A DNA stretch of 64,000 nucleotides from Stramonita haemastoma. Taxonomy: Eukaryota; Mollusca; Gastropoda; Neogastropoda; Muricidae. The stretch's first letter is position 1. Each line of letters opens with the position of its first letter. The translations under genes were made by a program, and so were the position numbers. The DNA lies in NCBI GenBank assembly GCA_030674155.1, contig CM060327.1, positions 27,116,491 to 27,180,490 on the forward strand. Reading direction: 5' to 3'. This document shows positions 23,661-36,900 of the stretch, one piece after another. Below the pieces are notes generated by a model that was not told where the DNA came from, did not search any database, and saw nothing but the letters and a program-made list of their open reading frames with translations.

Positions 23661-25911
23661 AAAGACAGCACCGCGCGGCAGCAGACCATTCGGCCACTTT
23701 GAACTTAAAATGGAGTAAATTTGTGTTTCCTTACGTGGCTTCAACAGCGATTATCTCGCTGTCTGCGCAACAAAGCTAAACATATTGTACATCAAAATAA
23801 ACTAGGAAACACAAGCTTTAAAATGCACTAATGCACCTTACACAGCAACTATCTAATTGTGAGCTAAATGCGATAAAAGCCTCTGAGTAGACACACTTTT
23901 AACAGGTTTGCACTAAAACTTTCGATAATAAAACACTAAGAGTCCAGCAGAGCCTAATACTTAATGAATATAAAAGAAAGAACATAATTCACAAATTATA
24001 TACATATGCATATTATTAGCTAGCAGTGTCCATGAGATGAGATATTGATAATTAAATAGCGATGCGAAAACACAATTCCCGATCTACTGTGTGCACATCA
24101 ATCTTGCATCAGCCTTGCTTACGAAGTAGTTCATAAGATCGAAAAAATAAACAACCTCCAATAATACAAATTATCTATATTAACATAATCTAACCTAATG
24201 TTCATTCATGTATAAACCCAAAATATACCATAAATTAATAATTTAATGTCTACATTTTATAAAATTCAGTTCGACGAGATTCAAAAACAAAGAACGAGCG
24301 TTAGGCTAAGCGTTAGGCTAATCATCGTGTTCAAACCATCGTATGCCTTACGATCTACTACAACCTAAATTAAATTATATTTCATATATCTAAATAAAGT
24401 TTATTACACACGATTCTCAATCGCACACTACAATATATAAAATATTTCTTTACTTATAAATTAGAACTGCTTTTGCCGATCGCGATTTCAATGTTCTTAT
24501 ACTGATATGATGTAATAAGTGAAAATACTAATTTAAAATGAAAATAGAGAATCTTCACTGTGGTCGAGTTGAATCGAGTCAAGATCAGTCCTTCAACAAT
24601 CATATCCATGAATATGAATAGATAATATGATTTATTAAAGTTGTTATTTAAGATTTTCTTTCCTAGGTCAGGCCATCCTTTGTGTTCAAAATGCAAGGTA
24701 GAGTTCTCTCTCTTGATCCAAAAATCATTACAATAAAATATATCTCCTCTCATCCCACTAACAATAAAATCATAAGAACAAAATGGAGTGCAAAATAACT
24801 AATTAATTACAAATAAATCATAAAAATCATAAAAATTCAATTATCAACTTCATATAAAAATACAAATATGTCATACTCATAATAAACCATAACACTTTAT
24901 AAAATGAACAGAAGATCTTATCTGTTCTGACCACACCAAATATCTGTTTAACTGTTTCTAACCTAAACTAAATGCCCAACAAGCTCTCACACATAGAGCT
25001 ACACAAAACCACCTGGTTACATAATTATCATCAAATAGATTTGTATTTTATTCAAGGTCTAATTACAAGCTTCCCAATGAAAATTACAATACAATTAAAC
25101 ATCGCAGTCAAAATATCTCATCGATGATAAGATTTGATCAAAAACGGCATACCAGAAGTTGTTGATTTGAAGACGAACATTAGTTCTTTCTTCTGCTCTC
25201 TTTGAAATCAGAATATGCCGAAAAAGTACGTTTCAAATGACAGACAAACGAGGTAAAATATGTAGCTTTTTAGTAATTGTTGTTGGAAGTAAGTGGGAAA
25301 AAATACTATCGAAAAAACCCTTCCATGTATGAATATTGGAAGATAAGCCCTAACGCACTTTCGGTGCGCTGGAATTCCCTCAAAGCGAAAGTAAAGTTTA
25401 CATTTCCGAGGACTTGATTTCTTTTTTGTTTTTCAAAGCACGGAGATAGGCCTACTCTACGAGTGATCATTGAAACAATAATTATTGTTTTTGTGATAAT
25501 GACATAGTCTTCGATATGTGTGACTCATAAGCATCGCAGGTTTTGTTGTTTGCAGCGTGACAGACTTGTGTCGAAGGGTTCAAATTGGACCCCTTGGCTT
25601 CATCATCATGGCTTGGCTTCGCGAACGAAGATTAAGGTCACTGTCCACGTCTGGTGCATGCTTGCTGGTGGCTGTTCAGTCCAATAGGGGCCTACGTGAT
25701 AAACAAACCCGCCCGGCCGCAGCGGCTGCAGGGTAAAGTGGAATCTGGGGGTGATGTAACCTAAGGGTGACGCGTTAGAACTTCCTGTTCATTCACTTCT
25801 ACACTCTGGAGTAGAGTTCAATCTGTACGGTTTTCATTCACACACTCCCATCACCTTTTACTACTCCCTCAGGGCGTGCAGGTATACATGTGTATACTGT
25901 GTATGCACAAG

Positions 25912-25912
<1 letters not shown>
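23661..25912. other. AT-rich intergenic sequence
   Basis: No repeat family or coding frame recognised; the right end (25360-25780) regains CpGs. Confidence 0.5.
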
Positions 25913-25974
<62 letters not shown>

Positions 25975-25985
25975 CACAGAGTTGC

Positions 25986-26046
<61 letters not shown>
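25913..26046. repeat. (CA)n then (TA)n
   Basis: CA 25913-25973; TA 25988-26045. Confidence 0.98.
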
Positions 26047-26048
<2 letters not shown>

Positions 26049-26115
26049 CAATCCAAAACGACACTTAACCTGTAATCCACACCCCATCGCCCACAAACCA
26101 CCAGGCTCCTTTACC

Positions 26116-26467
<352 letters not shown>

Positions 26468-26997
26468 ATGCGCATCTACGAACACCGACACAACATGTTA
26501 TACATGTATGCAACACATGATCGAAATGACACCAAATGATGGAAAAATTAACTGAATTTTAGTAGGTATTCTGGTGACATGATTCACATGTTGAAGAAGG
26601 ACGACAAAGAAAAAGAAGATATCTCTGTTATTTCGAGTAAGATACAAGCTATACTTTTTTTTTTTTTATCAGTGAAGGAGATAAAAAAATACTTCTGTCA
26701 AGAAATATTTTATCATATAAATAGTATACTAACTACAGAGAGAAGAGTAGAGAGAGAAGAGAATGAGAATGTGTAGAGATTGAGATGAGAGAAGAGAAAA
26801 GGGAGACGAATCAGAAGAGAAGAGAAGAAGCAACGCAAGCAATTTTATTTTACGAGGGTAATAGTTAAGTTACGATACTTTTTTCATCCAGCCCATCAAA
26901 AGCAAAGAAAAGAAAAGAGAAACTAAAAAAAAATCCAAGCATTGATCAAGTGAAACCACAATATGATACCAATAGATGCAAAAAAGATAAGAATGAA

Positions 26998-27025
26998 GAG
27001 GAGAGAGAGAGAGGAGGAGAGAGAG

Positions 27026-27118
<93 letters not shown>

Positions 27119-27220
27119 ACGATATTTGAGGAATAGAGTAGAGAGAGAAAAGAAAGAGAGAAGAAGAAGAATAAAAAGAAATAAAGATTGAAAAGGACAG
27201 AAAGGTTGAGATAGATGAAA

Positions 27221-27303
<83 letters not shown>

Positions 27304-27333
27304 GAGAGAGAGAGAGAGGTTGAGAGAGAGAGA

Positions 27334-27399
<66 letters not shown>

Positions 27400-27402
27400 A
27401 GA

Positions 27403-27440
<38 letters not shown>

Positions 27441-27452
27441 AGAGGAGATGAG
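26998..27452. repeat. (GA)n-rich array
   Basis: About 450 bp purine-rich tract with a 130 bp interrupted centre. Confidence 0.97.
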
Positions 27453-27550
27453 TGTGTGAGGATGTGTAGATGAGACGAGAGTTGTGTGAGAGAGGTTGAG
27501 GAGGAGAGTGTTGAGATGAGGAGAGGTTGGTGAGTGGGGTTGTGGGAGGC

Positions 27551-27667
27551 AATGGTTTGTAGTGGCGTGCTATTTATGTGTTTAGTGCCAGGGAGAGACA
27601 TTAAGATGAGCCGTAAAGCAGTGCAGAATGTAGGTATATGTGCCACTTTGGTGATTGTTTACGCGTC

Positions 27668-27737
<70 letters not shown>

Positions 27738-27850
27738 CGGAATGGTTTGTAATGTGTGCGCTTGCAAACTTATTTATGTGTTAGTGCCAGGGACATAATG
27801 CGTTCTTAACATGCCAAAGTAAGGGAATAAGTGCAATTTCAGCACTTGTT
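27551..27850. repeat. Direct repeats flanking a (TG)n array
   Basis: aatggtttgta, ttatgtgttagtgccaggga, atgccac/aagt-like blocks at 27551-27668 and again at 27740-27850, with (TG)n between: unequal duplication around a microsatellite. Confidence 0.65.
27669..27733. repeat. (TG)n microsatellite
   Basis: About 65 bp, between duplicated flanks. Confidence 0.98.
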
Positions 27851-27874
27851 TACCGGAAAGTCTTGGGATTTGTT

Positions 27875-27880
27875 TTTATT
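27875..27880 (-). promoter_or_regulatory. Candidate poly(A) signal for the H1-like gene
   Basis: AATAAA on the sense strand, 235 bp after the stop; in an A-rich tract, so weak. Confidence 0.3.
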
Positions 27881-28114
27881 TTTTTTTTTTTTTTCTTTTG
27901 TGTTTTTGGTAGGCGTGAAGGGGGGGAGTGGGAATTGATGGTGAGTTGGGGGATGGTGATGTGTAGGTCAAGTACGTGTATGCACTGTGGAAGATTGACG
28001 TCACCTTGTTTAAGTAAGACTATCTTTCAGGCGATCTATCTCCAGTGAGGGCTTCCTTGTTTGTCTTCTTTTTTTTGGGTGGTGAGTTTTGGTATAGCAG
28101 CGATTCTTGATAGC

Positions 28115-28838
28115 TTAGCTTTTTCTTGGGCGTCTTGGTAGCGCATAATTGATAGCTGCTTTTCGTTGGGCAATGAGTCTTTTGCGTGTAGTACTACCAT
28201 TCTTGAACGCTACTCTCTTGGGCGTCTCGGTAGGCCTAGCACCGTTCTTGACCGCTGCTTTCTTGGGCGTCTTGGGCGTCTCGGTAGGCCTAGCAGCAAT
28301 CTTGGGTGTAGCACACTTGGGGGTTTTGGCTGCAGCAGCTTTCTTGGGCGTTTTCGACGGCGTATTCTTCACATCCACGGGCGTGGTCCCTAGGCGGTAA
28401 TGTCCCGACCTTCGCCCGTTTTCCACCTCCTTGATGACACCGTTTTTTCACACAAGCATTCAGGGCCGCTTTCAGAGGAGAGGACACCTGGCTACACGTT
28501 TTGTCCAGCATGTAATTCTTCATGATGTAGTCGCGAATGGACTCCGCCGTAGATCCACCGCGCTCCTTCAGGGTTGTGATGGCAGTAGTGATCATGACGC
28601 TGTACTTGGGCCGGTTTGCAGACATGGCGGCGGCCAGATTGCGGGGTTTGGCACGCCTGGTCGGGGTGGGAGTACCCGGTGTGTCGTCAGGCATTATTCG
28701 ACGGTGGCGATGTCCGTTCGACGTAGTAAAACTGGTGCGATGAGATGGGTCCATCATCGGCGTGCGGGGAGTAAGCGGGGTAGACGGGGTAGGCGGAGTA
28801 CTAGGCCCGTTAGGCCTATTGTCCAGCACCATCATCAT
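28115..28838 (-). CDS. Linker histone H1-like gene, frame interrupted in an A6 run
   Basis: Linker histones bind the nucleosome dyad and compact chromatin. From the ATG at 28838 (G at -3) the protein has a proline/threonine-rich tail with repeated TP motifs (residues 10-60), then a winged-helix globular domain from about residue 77: RPKYSVMITTAI, LKERGGSTAESIRDYI, SSPLKAALNACVK. At an A6 run (28443-28448 on the plus strand as T6) the frame ends; the next frame continues NGVIKEVENGRRSGHYRLG, the expected end of the globular domain, then a basic tail of TPKKAA, PTETPK and AVKNGARP type repeats to the stop at 28115. Removing one A gives about 240 residues. It is therefore either a sequencing indel or a recent frameshift. 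No histone 3' stem-loop is evident just after the stop. Could be a replication-independent or germline H1 variant. Confidence 0.88.
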
Positions 28839-28940
28839 GGCGGAGCAACAGTAATTCGTGAAGCGATCCGAGAGAAACAGAGCGATGCGTCGACGAGCGA
28901 GTCAGTGAGACGAATGACGGTCCGCTCGCCCCACGTCGTT

Positions 28941-28947
28941 ATTTATA
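28941..28947 (-). promoter_or_regulatory. TATA box of the H1-like gene
   Basis: Sense strand gggTATAAATaac, about 105 bp upstream of the ATG, giving an expected start near 28910-28918 and a short leader. Confidence 0.7.
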
Positions 28948-29025
28948 CCCTCTCACTGTACTGCAAAGAAAGCACTGCTCGCGCGCGACAGAATCAGCTG
29001 TTTGTGGGCCTGAATAGGCAAAATT

Positions 29026-29032
29026 TGTGTTT
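29026..29032 (-). promoter_or_regulatory. H1-box-like element (AAACACA)
   Basis: Sense strand AAACACA, 79 bp upstream of the TATA box. AAACACA is the classical H1 promoter element. A CCAAT (29098-29102, sense strand) lies further upstream. One 7-mer match could be chance; the spacing is plausible. Confidence 0.5.
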
Positions 29033-29102
29033 GTTGTGGTTACTTTCAGCGCTTCTATTTCACGGTACACACAAAGAGCATACACATATTTTATATCATT
29101 GG

Positions 29103-30054
29103 AATCGTCGAAACACAAATATTTTTTTGATATATGTATGTAGGCTTGTCTTGCTTTTGGTAAAAAGAAATTTGTAATTGAAACCGCTGTATGAAGCCAC
29201 AAAAAGCAAGTTTGGCGAAGAAAAACGCTAATTTCACCCATTTATCTTTTATAAGTATGGCATATTTGATAACAGATAAATGCATAGATCTGATATCTAT
29301 TTATTTAAATAATTCACCTGTCTCGGGAGGCTGTATGAAGGGAGTTTGAACCAGTTTTCTGTCCACCACAAAACACAGATCGAGACAGCTTCACCATTTT
29401 CTCAGCCCCTCTTTGTCTGTAGGCTAGCCTAGTGTTATTTGCAGCCCCCCGTTTAACAACTACGGCCAAATACGATGCAAATTATTGTACCATAATGTTA
29501 TTTAAAGTATCTAGAAACAATATTCACGACTGGTTTTGTCAGAAAATGTAAAATAAGGCCAGTTTGTGAGGTGTTTGTAGGTAGGCCTAACATTGTTCGT
29601 CAAATCTACCTGTAATGGCGTCGACCTCTCTCGCTACAACCATAGTTGGTTTTTCCACCCGCACACCCGTTTAAAGACCGTTATAATTGATATATGAATG
29701 AAAACAGTACAAAACGAATGCAGGACTAGCTAATTTAGCGCACATGGGGCTGCTGCATAGATCGATAGATAGGAAAACAAAAAAAATTCTGGATGTGACT
29801 GATAAGGGTACACTGATTGACGATATCGTAGTTTTCAACGCTGGTAGGTTTTGCTTTTGTTTGGGTTTCTAAAAGTGCATAATGATGTTTTTATGAGTAT
29901 TACATGACACGCGATTTTAATCGTATTCATTTCACCCTCTCGCTTTTCAGAGTAATTAAAGAAATAGTGGAGGCATTAGCGAGGGCGAAAGAATGATTCA
30001 ATATGGCGGCCATGTCCGTTTGAATTATCGACGGGTTTATGACACCACTCGGGT
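29103..30054. other. Upstream of H1, no gene recognised
   Basis: Unique sequence with moderate CpG. Confidence 0.5.
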
Positions 30055-30060
30055 GTGTGT

Positions 30061-30097
30061 GTCAAGTCAAGTCAAGTCAAGTCAAATCAAGTCAAAC
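30061..30097. repeat. (GTCAA)n microsatellite
   Basis: Seven units of gtcaa/gtcaa-like sequence. Confidence 0.95.
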
Positions 30098-30582
30098 TTT
30101 TATTTCCAGATGGTACATTGAGTAAGCAGTGCAATTGCTTTTTTTCATCAAGCCGTCCATCTAAGAAAAATAAAAGAAGAAAAAAGAGAATAATCATATA
30201 TGAACATGTGTGTGCCCACGCGCTCGCGTGCGTGCGTGTTTGTGTTAAGTCAAGTTAAAAGTAAACATTATCTTTATTGAGGGTAACAAATTAATTTCGA
30301 CAACTTTTTCATCCTGCCTTGACGAAAAAGAAAATGCAGAAAATTAACGTTTATATGCAAGCAAAAGACAGTGTTAATCTATGTAAAAAGACCCCCCCCC
30401 CCCCCCCCCCCCCGAAAAAAGAGAGGAATTTGGTTTTTAAAAAATTCTGACGGTACAGTATAAGATAAAAAACAAAACCAAGATAGCACAACATAATTAT
30501 GCTCAATTCAGACAGACAAGTAATGAAAAAACAAAATGACAAGAGAGAAGAAGAATAATTTACAAAGCAACCATATGTAAAG

Positions 30583-30599
30583 AGGTGTGTGTGTGTGTG

Positions 30600-30630
<31 letters not shown>

Positions 30631-30841
30631 GCGTGCATGCATGCATGCATGTGTGTGTGCGCGCAACTACGTGTACATGCACGCGCGTGTGCATGTGTGT
30701 GGCCGCTTTGATACATCAAAGCTTAAACACCGTGTAAACTGAACAACGGACTCTGCCAAGTTTTGCCCACAATACAATGCCTGGAGAGAAAAAAAAAACG
30801 AACAAAACAGTGCAGAAGGCCTACCCCAAAGACTCATCAAG

Positions 30842-30885
<44 letters not shown>

Positions 30886-30918
30886 TGTGTGTGTGGTGTG
30901 TGTGTGTGTGTGGGTGGG

Positions 30919-30949
<31 letters not shown>

Positions 30950-30959
30950 TGTTGTGTGT

Positions 30960-30990
<31 letters not shown>
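30583..30990. repeat. Two (TG)n arrays with a GC-rich alternating spacer
   Basis: 30583-30660 and 30842-30990; the first ends in gcatgcatgcatgc and gcgcgc. Confidence 0.97.
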
Positions 30991-30994
<4 letters not shown>

Positions 30995-31039
30995 ATTTTT
31001 TTCATTATCATTTTAAACTTTTATATCGAGGATAATGGG

Positions 31040-31135
31040 ACTGGATGTAAAAAAAAAAACCCCACATGAATGCTTGTTCCATTATTCTTCATATAAAAGA
31101 ATTATAAATAAATAAATAAACATAAATAATAAATA
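31040..31135 (+). repeat. SINE-1 3' end (tail A)
   Basis: gggactggatgtaaaa, gcttgttccattattc, atataaaagaattataaa and (TAAA)n. Confidence 0.75.
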
Positions 31136-31194
31136 AATGGATAAATATGGGTGAAGTCTTGTCAGTATGGATCATAGATTTTGTTGTTGTTTTG

Positions 31195-31592
31195 TTCCTC
31201 AGCTAGAGCTTTGAGGTTTGAAGATGGTGAAATTGTGTGTATGCAACCATTTTTACTCACCACCATCCAAGTTGAGGCATTCCTACTTTAGAGATGGTGT
31301 TTAAACATAACATTAGTGTGCATGCTTTAAAAAAAAACTGTCATCTGTTCCTACCTGTACTACTACTCATCCAAAAGGTGTAACAGGTTTTAATGTATGG
31401 AAGAGGTTCTGCGTGTGTTCAAACATAGGATCATGGTTTCTAGTCTTATCTGAAGGACTTTTGGGGAGTGGTGTCAGTAATGATGTTAGCTCCAGAATAA
31501 ACATTTCTTAAAACTGGTGACTCAATGGTGGCCTAATCTTGGGCCATCAGATTATGAGCACAGTGCTCCAACCACTAAGCTATCCCCCCCCC
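31195..31592 (-). repeat. SINE-1 with tail B
   Basis: Plus strand: cctcagctagagctttgagg, tggtgaaattgtgtg, then body gtcatctgttcctacc, ggttctgcgtgtgttc, agtcttatctgaagg, and head accactaagctatcccc. CpGs lost. Confidence 0.8.
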
Positions 31593-31914
31593 CCCCAAGA
31601 TTTAGATATAGAGATAATCCCTTCTCATCATAAAATGGATGCATGATTTTCTGTCTGTTGGTTACTTGCACTTGCCATGTTCCTTTTAATAACAACAGTC
31701 TTTTTTCCTGCCTCAAGGTGACTCAGTTTAGGTTTCTCATTCACTTGTGTTCCTGTGGCGAGTTAGTGTCTTAGCCTTTAGAGTCTGAGGTTCATGGGTG
31801 AAAGTCGTTGGATGGATATTGGTCACCACCCTGGGTGAATGTCTTGCTCAGTCAGGCTCTGCAACAAAGCTGTGTTGTTGTAGCAGGGGGCTTAGGAGGT
31901 GGTGTCCTGTGCTG

Positions 31915-32125
31915 GTTAGTGCAGAACATCTTGCGCACACATTAAATCCTGTTCCGCTTTTCGTAAGAGTACGACACTGTGTGCTGGTGGGAACTGATGA
32001 CATTTACAAAACTGCATACACACAGGGACTGGATGTAAAAAAGCATCATGGGTGCTTATTCCATTATTCTTGATATACAAGAATAAATAAATAAAAGAAG
32101 AAATAAATAAATAAAATAAAGAATA
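31915..32125 (+). repeat. SINE-1 body plus tail A
   Basis: gcagaacatcttgcgcac, gtgtgctggtgggaac, acacagggactggatg, (TAAA)n. A different tRNA-like or unique sequence precedes it. Confidence 0.8.
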
Positions 32126-32289
32126 TGTACCACTGAGTACCATGTACACCAGAGTGAATCAGCAGCAGTCAGTGCAAGGCCCCTCTGGCCGGTGACCTGA
32201 CAGTGGCCTAACACTGATAAGCTCCTTGTGGACTTTAGACCCTGAGGATGTGACTTGATGGGCCTGGGTATGGCTGAGGTGGAATGGTT

Positions 32290-32485
32290 AGAATGAACAG
32301 TGTGTTTAAAAAAAAAAGAAAAAAAAGAACAGTGTGTTTAAAAAAAGAATTAAAAAAAAGAAAATAAAAAAAATTATGAACAGTGTGAAAAAAATACTTC
32401 AAAAAAAAGAAAATAAAAAAAGAATGAACAGTGTTAAAAAAAAAAACTTGATAAAAAGAAGAAAAAAAAGAGTGAACAGTGTTTA
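32290..32485. repeat. A-rich tandem repeat with GAACAGTGT core (five copies)
   Basis: gaacagtgt(g) followed by 25-45 bp of A-rich sequence recurs at about 32296, 32328, 32378, 32425 and 32474. Confidence 0.75.
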
Positions 32486-32489
32486 TTTA

Positions 32490-32580
32490 TTTATTTTATT
32501 CTTTTTTACTGAGGATAATGGAATAAGCACTCATGTGCCTTTTTTTTTTTTTTACAGCCAGTTCCAGTGTGTATGCAGTT
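32490..32580 (-). repeat. SINE-1 tail A fragment
   Basis: Plus strand (TTTA)n, gaggataatggaataagcac, ttacagccagttcc, gtgtatgcag. Confidence 0.75.
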
Positions 32581-32714
32581 TTTGCAGTGTGAACAGTAGG
32601 ACAGGAACATTACACATAAAAAAAATAAACAAAAAGACCTACAGCAACAAGACAGGTGTCCCTCACAAAATTGTGTAGGAAAAAAAACCACTTTCATAAG
32701 GAAATAAATATTAC

Positions 32715-33025
32715 ATGGGGGGTGGGGGCCTTGCCTAGTGGTTAGAGCGTTTAGCTTGTGATCCGAGCGCCTGGGTGTGAGCCACCACCACTGAGGCGTC
32801 TGTTCATGGACATTTTTCTGCTGGAGTTAACATCAGCACTGACATCCATTCCCCTGAAAAACCTTCAGATGAGTCTGTAAACTGAGGTCCTGTGTGCAAA
32901 CACACAAAGAAGTCTTGCGCGCATGTTAAAAACCTGTTTTGAGCTGTTGAAGAACAGGCCAGTGTGTGTTGGTAGGAATGAATAACAAAATGAAAACAAA
33001 ACCAACAACAGCAAAAAAATGCATG
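32715..33025 (+). repeat. SINE-1, head and body
   Basis: Head ttgcctagtggttagagc (A box), B-box region gggtgtgagcc mutated; body gttcatggacatttttctg, atcagcactgac, gtcttgcgcgcatg. Tail eroded. Confidence 0.82.
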
Positions 33026-33279
33026 CGCACAGTCACAGCAAGTTTTCCCTGTGTGAAGTTTCAGGGCGCTCTGCCTGTGAAGAGTGTTTTCACCACAGTA
33101 GCAGCACCACCCATTGTAAAAAAACAACAAATATCCTGTCTACTATCTCTTGCCCTATGAGAGTGGCTTCTTTCCATAGACCTTTTTTCAAATTTCAATC
33201 TCTTTTTTTTTTCCCCCGAAGGCTATGCATAAATATAAAGCTAAACTGCATTGATATTAGGAATACTACAAGGAATTAT

Positions 33280-33530
33280 CCTCCCTGGAGTCAACATCAA
33301 TGCCGACTCTACTCCCCCCCCCCCCCCCCCCCAAAAAAAAAAGTCCTTAGGATAAGGCTTTAAACCAAGGTCAAATGTGCACAGAACATCTTGTGCCACT
33401 TTTCAGAAGAGTAGGCCCAGAATGTGCCAGTGGGAACAGATGACAAAATTTACAAAACCGCATACACACAGTGACTGGATGTAAGAAAAACACATGAGTG
33501 CTTATTTCATTATCCTCAAAATGAATAAAA
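33280..33530 (+). repeat. SINE-1 body plus tail A
   Basis: ctggagtcaacatcaatgcc, C-run, cttaggataaggctttaaac, cagaacatcttgtgcc, gtgccagtgggaacaga, agtgactggatg, cattatcctcaaaatg. Confidence 0.8.
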
Positions 33531-36284
33531 TAAACACACATGTATTGCAAACATCCCCATCTCCCAAAAAAACTCCAAAGAAAATGACCCCCCCCCCCCC
33601 TTAAAAATTCATAATTATCTCTATTTCAAAGGCTTTGCATCAATATAAAGCTAAACTACAATTAAAGCTAGGAGTACTATATAGGAGAAAACAGAGTCTA
33701 AATGCATTAGACTGGCTAACATATTTTGATGGTATATATTTCTGCCTAATAGGGTTGATTGCTGGATAATTAAAAATAAAACATGTTATTTCATTTTCTA
33801 TAGATTCATCACATAACGAACAAGTCTCATCCGAATTGTTATGTATAAATATATAATAAAATGTACTTAATTTTTTTTCTTCTTCTTCTTTAAAATTTTT
33901 TTTTTTTTTTACTTTATTTTCTATATTGACTCATTACATAAAGAACATATAGTATTTGATTCACTATGCATTGTGTTTCAAAATTTATGAACAGTTGTTA
34001 TCTGAAACACCCAGGGTGGGAGGGAGAGACAGAGACAGACAGACAGAGAGACAGAGACAGAGGATTAGCAGGATGGAAGATGGTCATTCACTCTCTCACC
34101 ACAAAATGTCAAATAAAAAAAAATCTGCTGAGCAAGTTAAGACATCAATTCTTCATATTTGATGAACAGTAACACTTCCAGTCATCATCATTCCAAATAA
34201 GACATTGCAGTCTACAGTTACACGGAATATGTTTCTTGGTTTTCTATCCCACTTCCTTGAAGAATAATAAATCATTCACATTTTCATTGGGTTAAAAAAC
34301 TATGGCTTGGCAGTTTGGGAAGATTACTGCAACAATCTTTTTCAGCTCACAGTTCCCTACCAGTACATTGTTGTAAGGCGGTTTTCAAAATAGCACACAT
34401 GTGTTTCTGGTTGGGGATCTTTGTGTTTAATCATGACTTCCCCCCTAACTCCTTGAGGGGTCGTTGGGACACAGTGCACAAATCTTACATTACTCAGTCA
34501 AGAGTGTTATATTTAGCGCACTGTTTCCCTTTACCTAGTCCAAGTGTGGTCAGTCCCTGGTATAATTAGCACCAGCTGGCTCCAGCTGGGCTGGGATGGA
34601 ATGGGAATAATTAGCAGCTGAGAGGAGCTGAAAGTGGGGAAACTGACTGACAGCTGTGGGGACACCAGAATGAATTTTTCTGGAGGTATGTCTTGGTCGG
34701 GTTCAACCTGGTGGGATCTATCCCTCTCCAAGTCGGTTTTTTGTTGTTGTTATTCTGCATAAGTTACCGTTTTGGGGTTGAAGACATCCAGTTTCTTTGA
34801 TAGTCGATTTTGGTGAGCAATAAATCCTGAAAGTGCAACGCTCAAACTTTGCAAATATCATGTCACACTGACATGAAACTTGCACCTGTTGTTGTTTTTT
34901 TTGTTTGAGTTTATCACATTTTTGTTTACAATCGTCCAAAAAAAAAAAAGCTTTGATGTATTTAGAGCTTTATGGATGAAACATAGATGACGCTGTAGCT
35001 TCTATTCTCATACAGGATGAAAACATTCTCAATTTTTTTTTTATCCAGAGGATGCATATTTCTCTTTTAGATGTCAGGAATTTGCGTGGCTGAGTTATGT
35101 TGCTGTAATTCTCTTCATACATACTGCCAAGCCATACCAAGACATAATACATCCATAACCAACATATCAACCGCATTGCACCTTGTAACTGACGACATAA
35201 ATTACTTGAGAACTAACATGGGTTTCTACAATAGGCTAGATACATCAGTCTGATCTTGGACAATCCAGTTATGAATAATCATCATCATGGATTCTGTGTT
35301 TCATTATACACCGACAATGTACATTTTTATATTTATATACAGATATATCACCACATTAACTTGTTTGCCATCATTATAAATTTATATATTCATATTTTTG
35401 TGAAATAAAGACAGAAGAAGAACACAGAAAATCAGAAATGGCGAAGAAACATTCTATAAGATTTCAAGTGAAAAGTTGATCAATTTTGTCCCACATGCAC
35501 TCAAATCTAGTTACCTATGTCAAGGAAACAATAAACAAGAAAGCCACAAACAAACAAACCAAAAAAACAACGCCCCACATTCTCACCTCAAAGAACTCCA
35601 CTCGCAGCTACTCTAAGTAACATGTATGCATATTCTTCAACTTGAGATTCAGAGAATCACATGGGTCAATGCATATACCCCCTGTCCTTTCACTTTCCAG
35701 AGTACGTGTTTTCTATTAGTGATTGGAGCTGAATGGTGAAGATAAGATATTAGGGAAAAGTCCTGCGTTTTCTGTATCTTTAATAAAGAATAAAAATACT
35801 TTGTGGGGTACACATCCTGCAAAGGTCCAGACATTTTACAGATGAAAAGATGGTAACGGGTAAGAAGGTGGGATGGTCATATTTGTAACAAGATACAAAA
35901 AACTTATAAATTCAGTGAAAAATACCACCATCACCCTAAAAAAAGCTAATGTAACATAATACAGTTATTATTAAATAAAAAAAAGGCTCATTGCAATATG
36001 GTTATTAAAAAAAAAGCTATCTCACAAATGGGATGGATAATGATAATCCTAAGTCGTCTTTAAAGCAGACAAATACACTCGGATGTGAGTTATAAACAAA
36101 TGAAACCACACATACAGAAACACCACACACGCAATTCTATATGATAACCTGAAGATAAGAAAACTAAACCTGAAGGTAAGAAAACTATTGAAAAGAAAAA
36201 AAAGGTGCAAATCAGTATCACAGCTAAAGCTTTGATGTAAACAAAAGCAAATTTAATGGGGAAAAAAGGTAAGTTTTCGAAATA
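33531..36284. other. Intergenic, AT-rich, CpG-poor
   Basis: Apart from R4 (34468) and a short (GACA) tract near 34025 nothing is recognised. Confidence 0.5.
34468..34662 (+). repeat. Dispersed repeat R4, copy 1
   Basis: cacagtgcacaaatc, gtcaagagtg, tttagcgcactg, tttacctagtcca, then attagcagctgagaggagct; about 190 bp shared with 53559-53743. Confidence 0.8.
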
Positions 36285-36900
36285 CTTCTGCTTAATCCCT
36301 GACAGGTTTTACAATCATTTAAAATTGTTTGGAAATATTCAAAGTTCAATGGTGTGGGTTCATCAAACTCATTTGAAAATACTTGCAAGTCTCTTCCTGA
36401 GTGATCTATTGGGTCATTAGAATACATTGGAAACATTTGTGTTTAATCCTTGGTAGGCTATGAGGTCATCAAAATCATTTGAAAACAGCCAATTTTAGTT
36501 CAAAATAAAATACAGGATCATTGAAGAATCATTTCGAACTACCTAAGTTTAATCCCAAATAGGATATGGGATCATCGAAACAACTTGGAAATATTTATGT
36601 ATAACCCTGAAAGGGATATGGGATCCTTAAAACCATTCATTTCGGAAATGCTTAAAGCTTTATAGTGGATCGATTATGGGATTGTTTAAATCACTTGAAA
36701 ATATTTTAAGTTTAATCCCAAATACATTAATTAAAATCATTTACAAATATTAATGTGTAATTCTGCCTAGGAAATATGATTGCTAAAGTCATTTGGTAAA
36801 GCTTAAAGTTTGATGGTGAATGGATTATGGGATCAGTAGAATCAATGGGATATGCTGAAGCTTAAAGACAGAATGGGACACAAGATCCTAAACATTCTGT
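36285..36900. repeat. Degenerate ~60-70 bp tandem repeats
   Basis: Blocks 'gtttaatcc..a.taggatatgggatcat..aaatcatttggaaatatt' recur about nine times with heavy divergence; no coding signal. Confidence 0.7.

Noticed and set aside
28431..29177. 248-codon plus-strand open frame over the H1 gene
   Set aside because: Antisense shadow of the H1 coding region, open because of its GC-rich codons; no family resemblance.
32966..33130. C2H2 zinc-finger remnant on the minus strand (HRQSALKLHTGK)
   Set aside because: Lacks correct Cys/His spacing and has no neighbouring fingers; partly overlaps a SINE.
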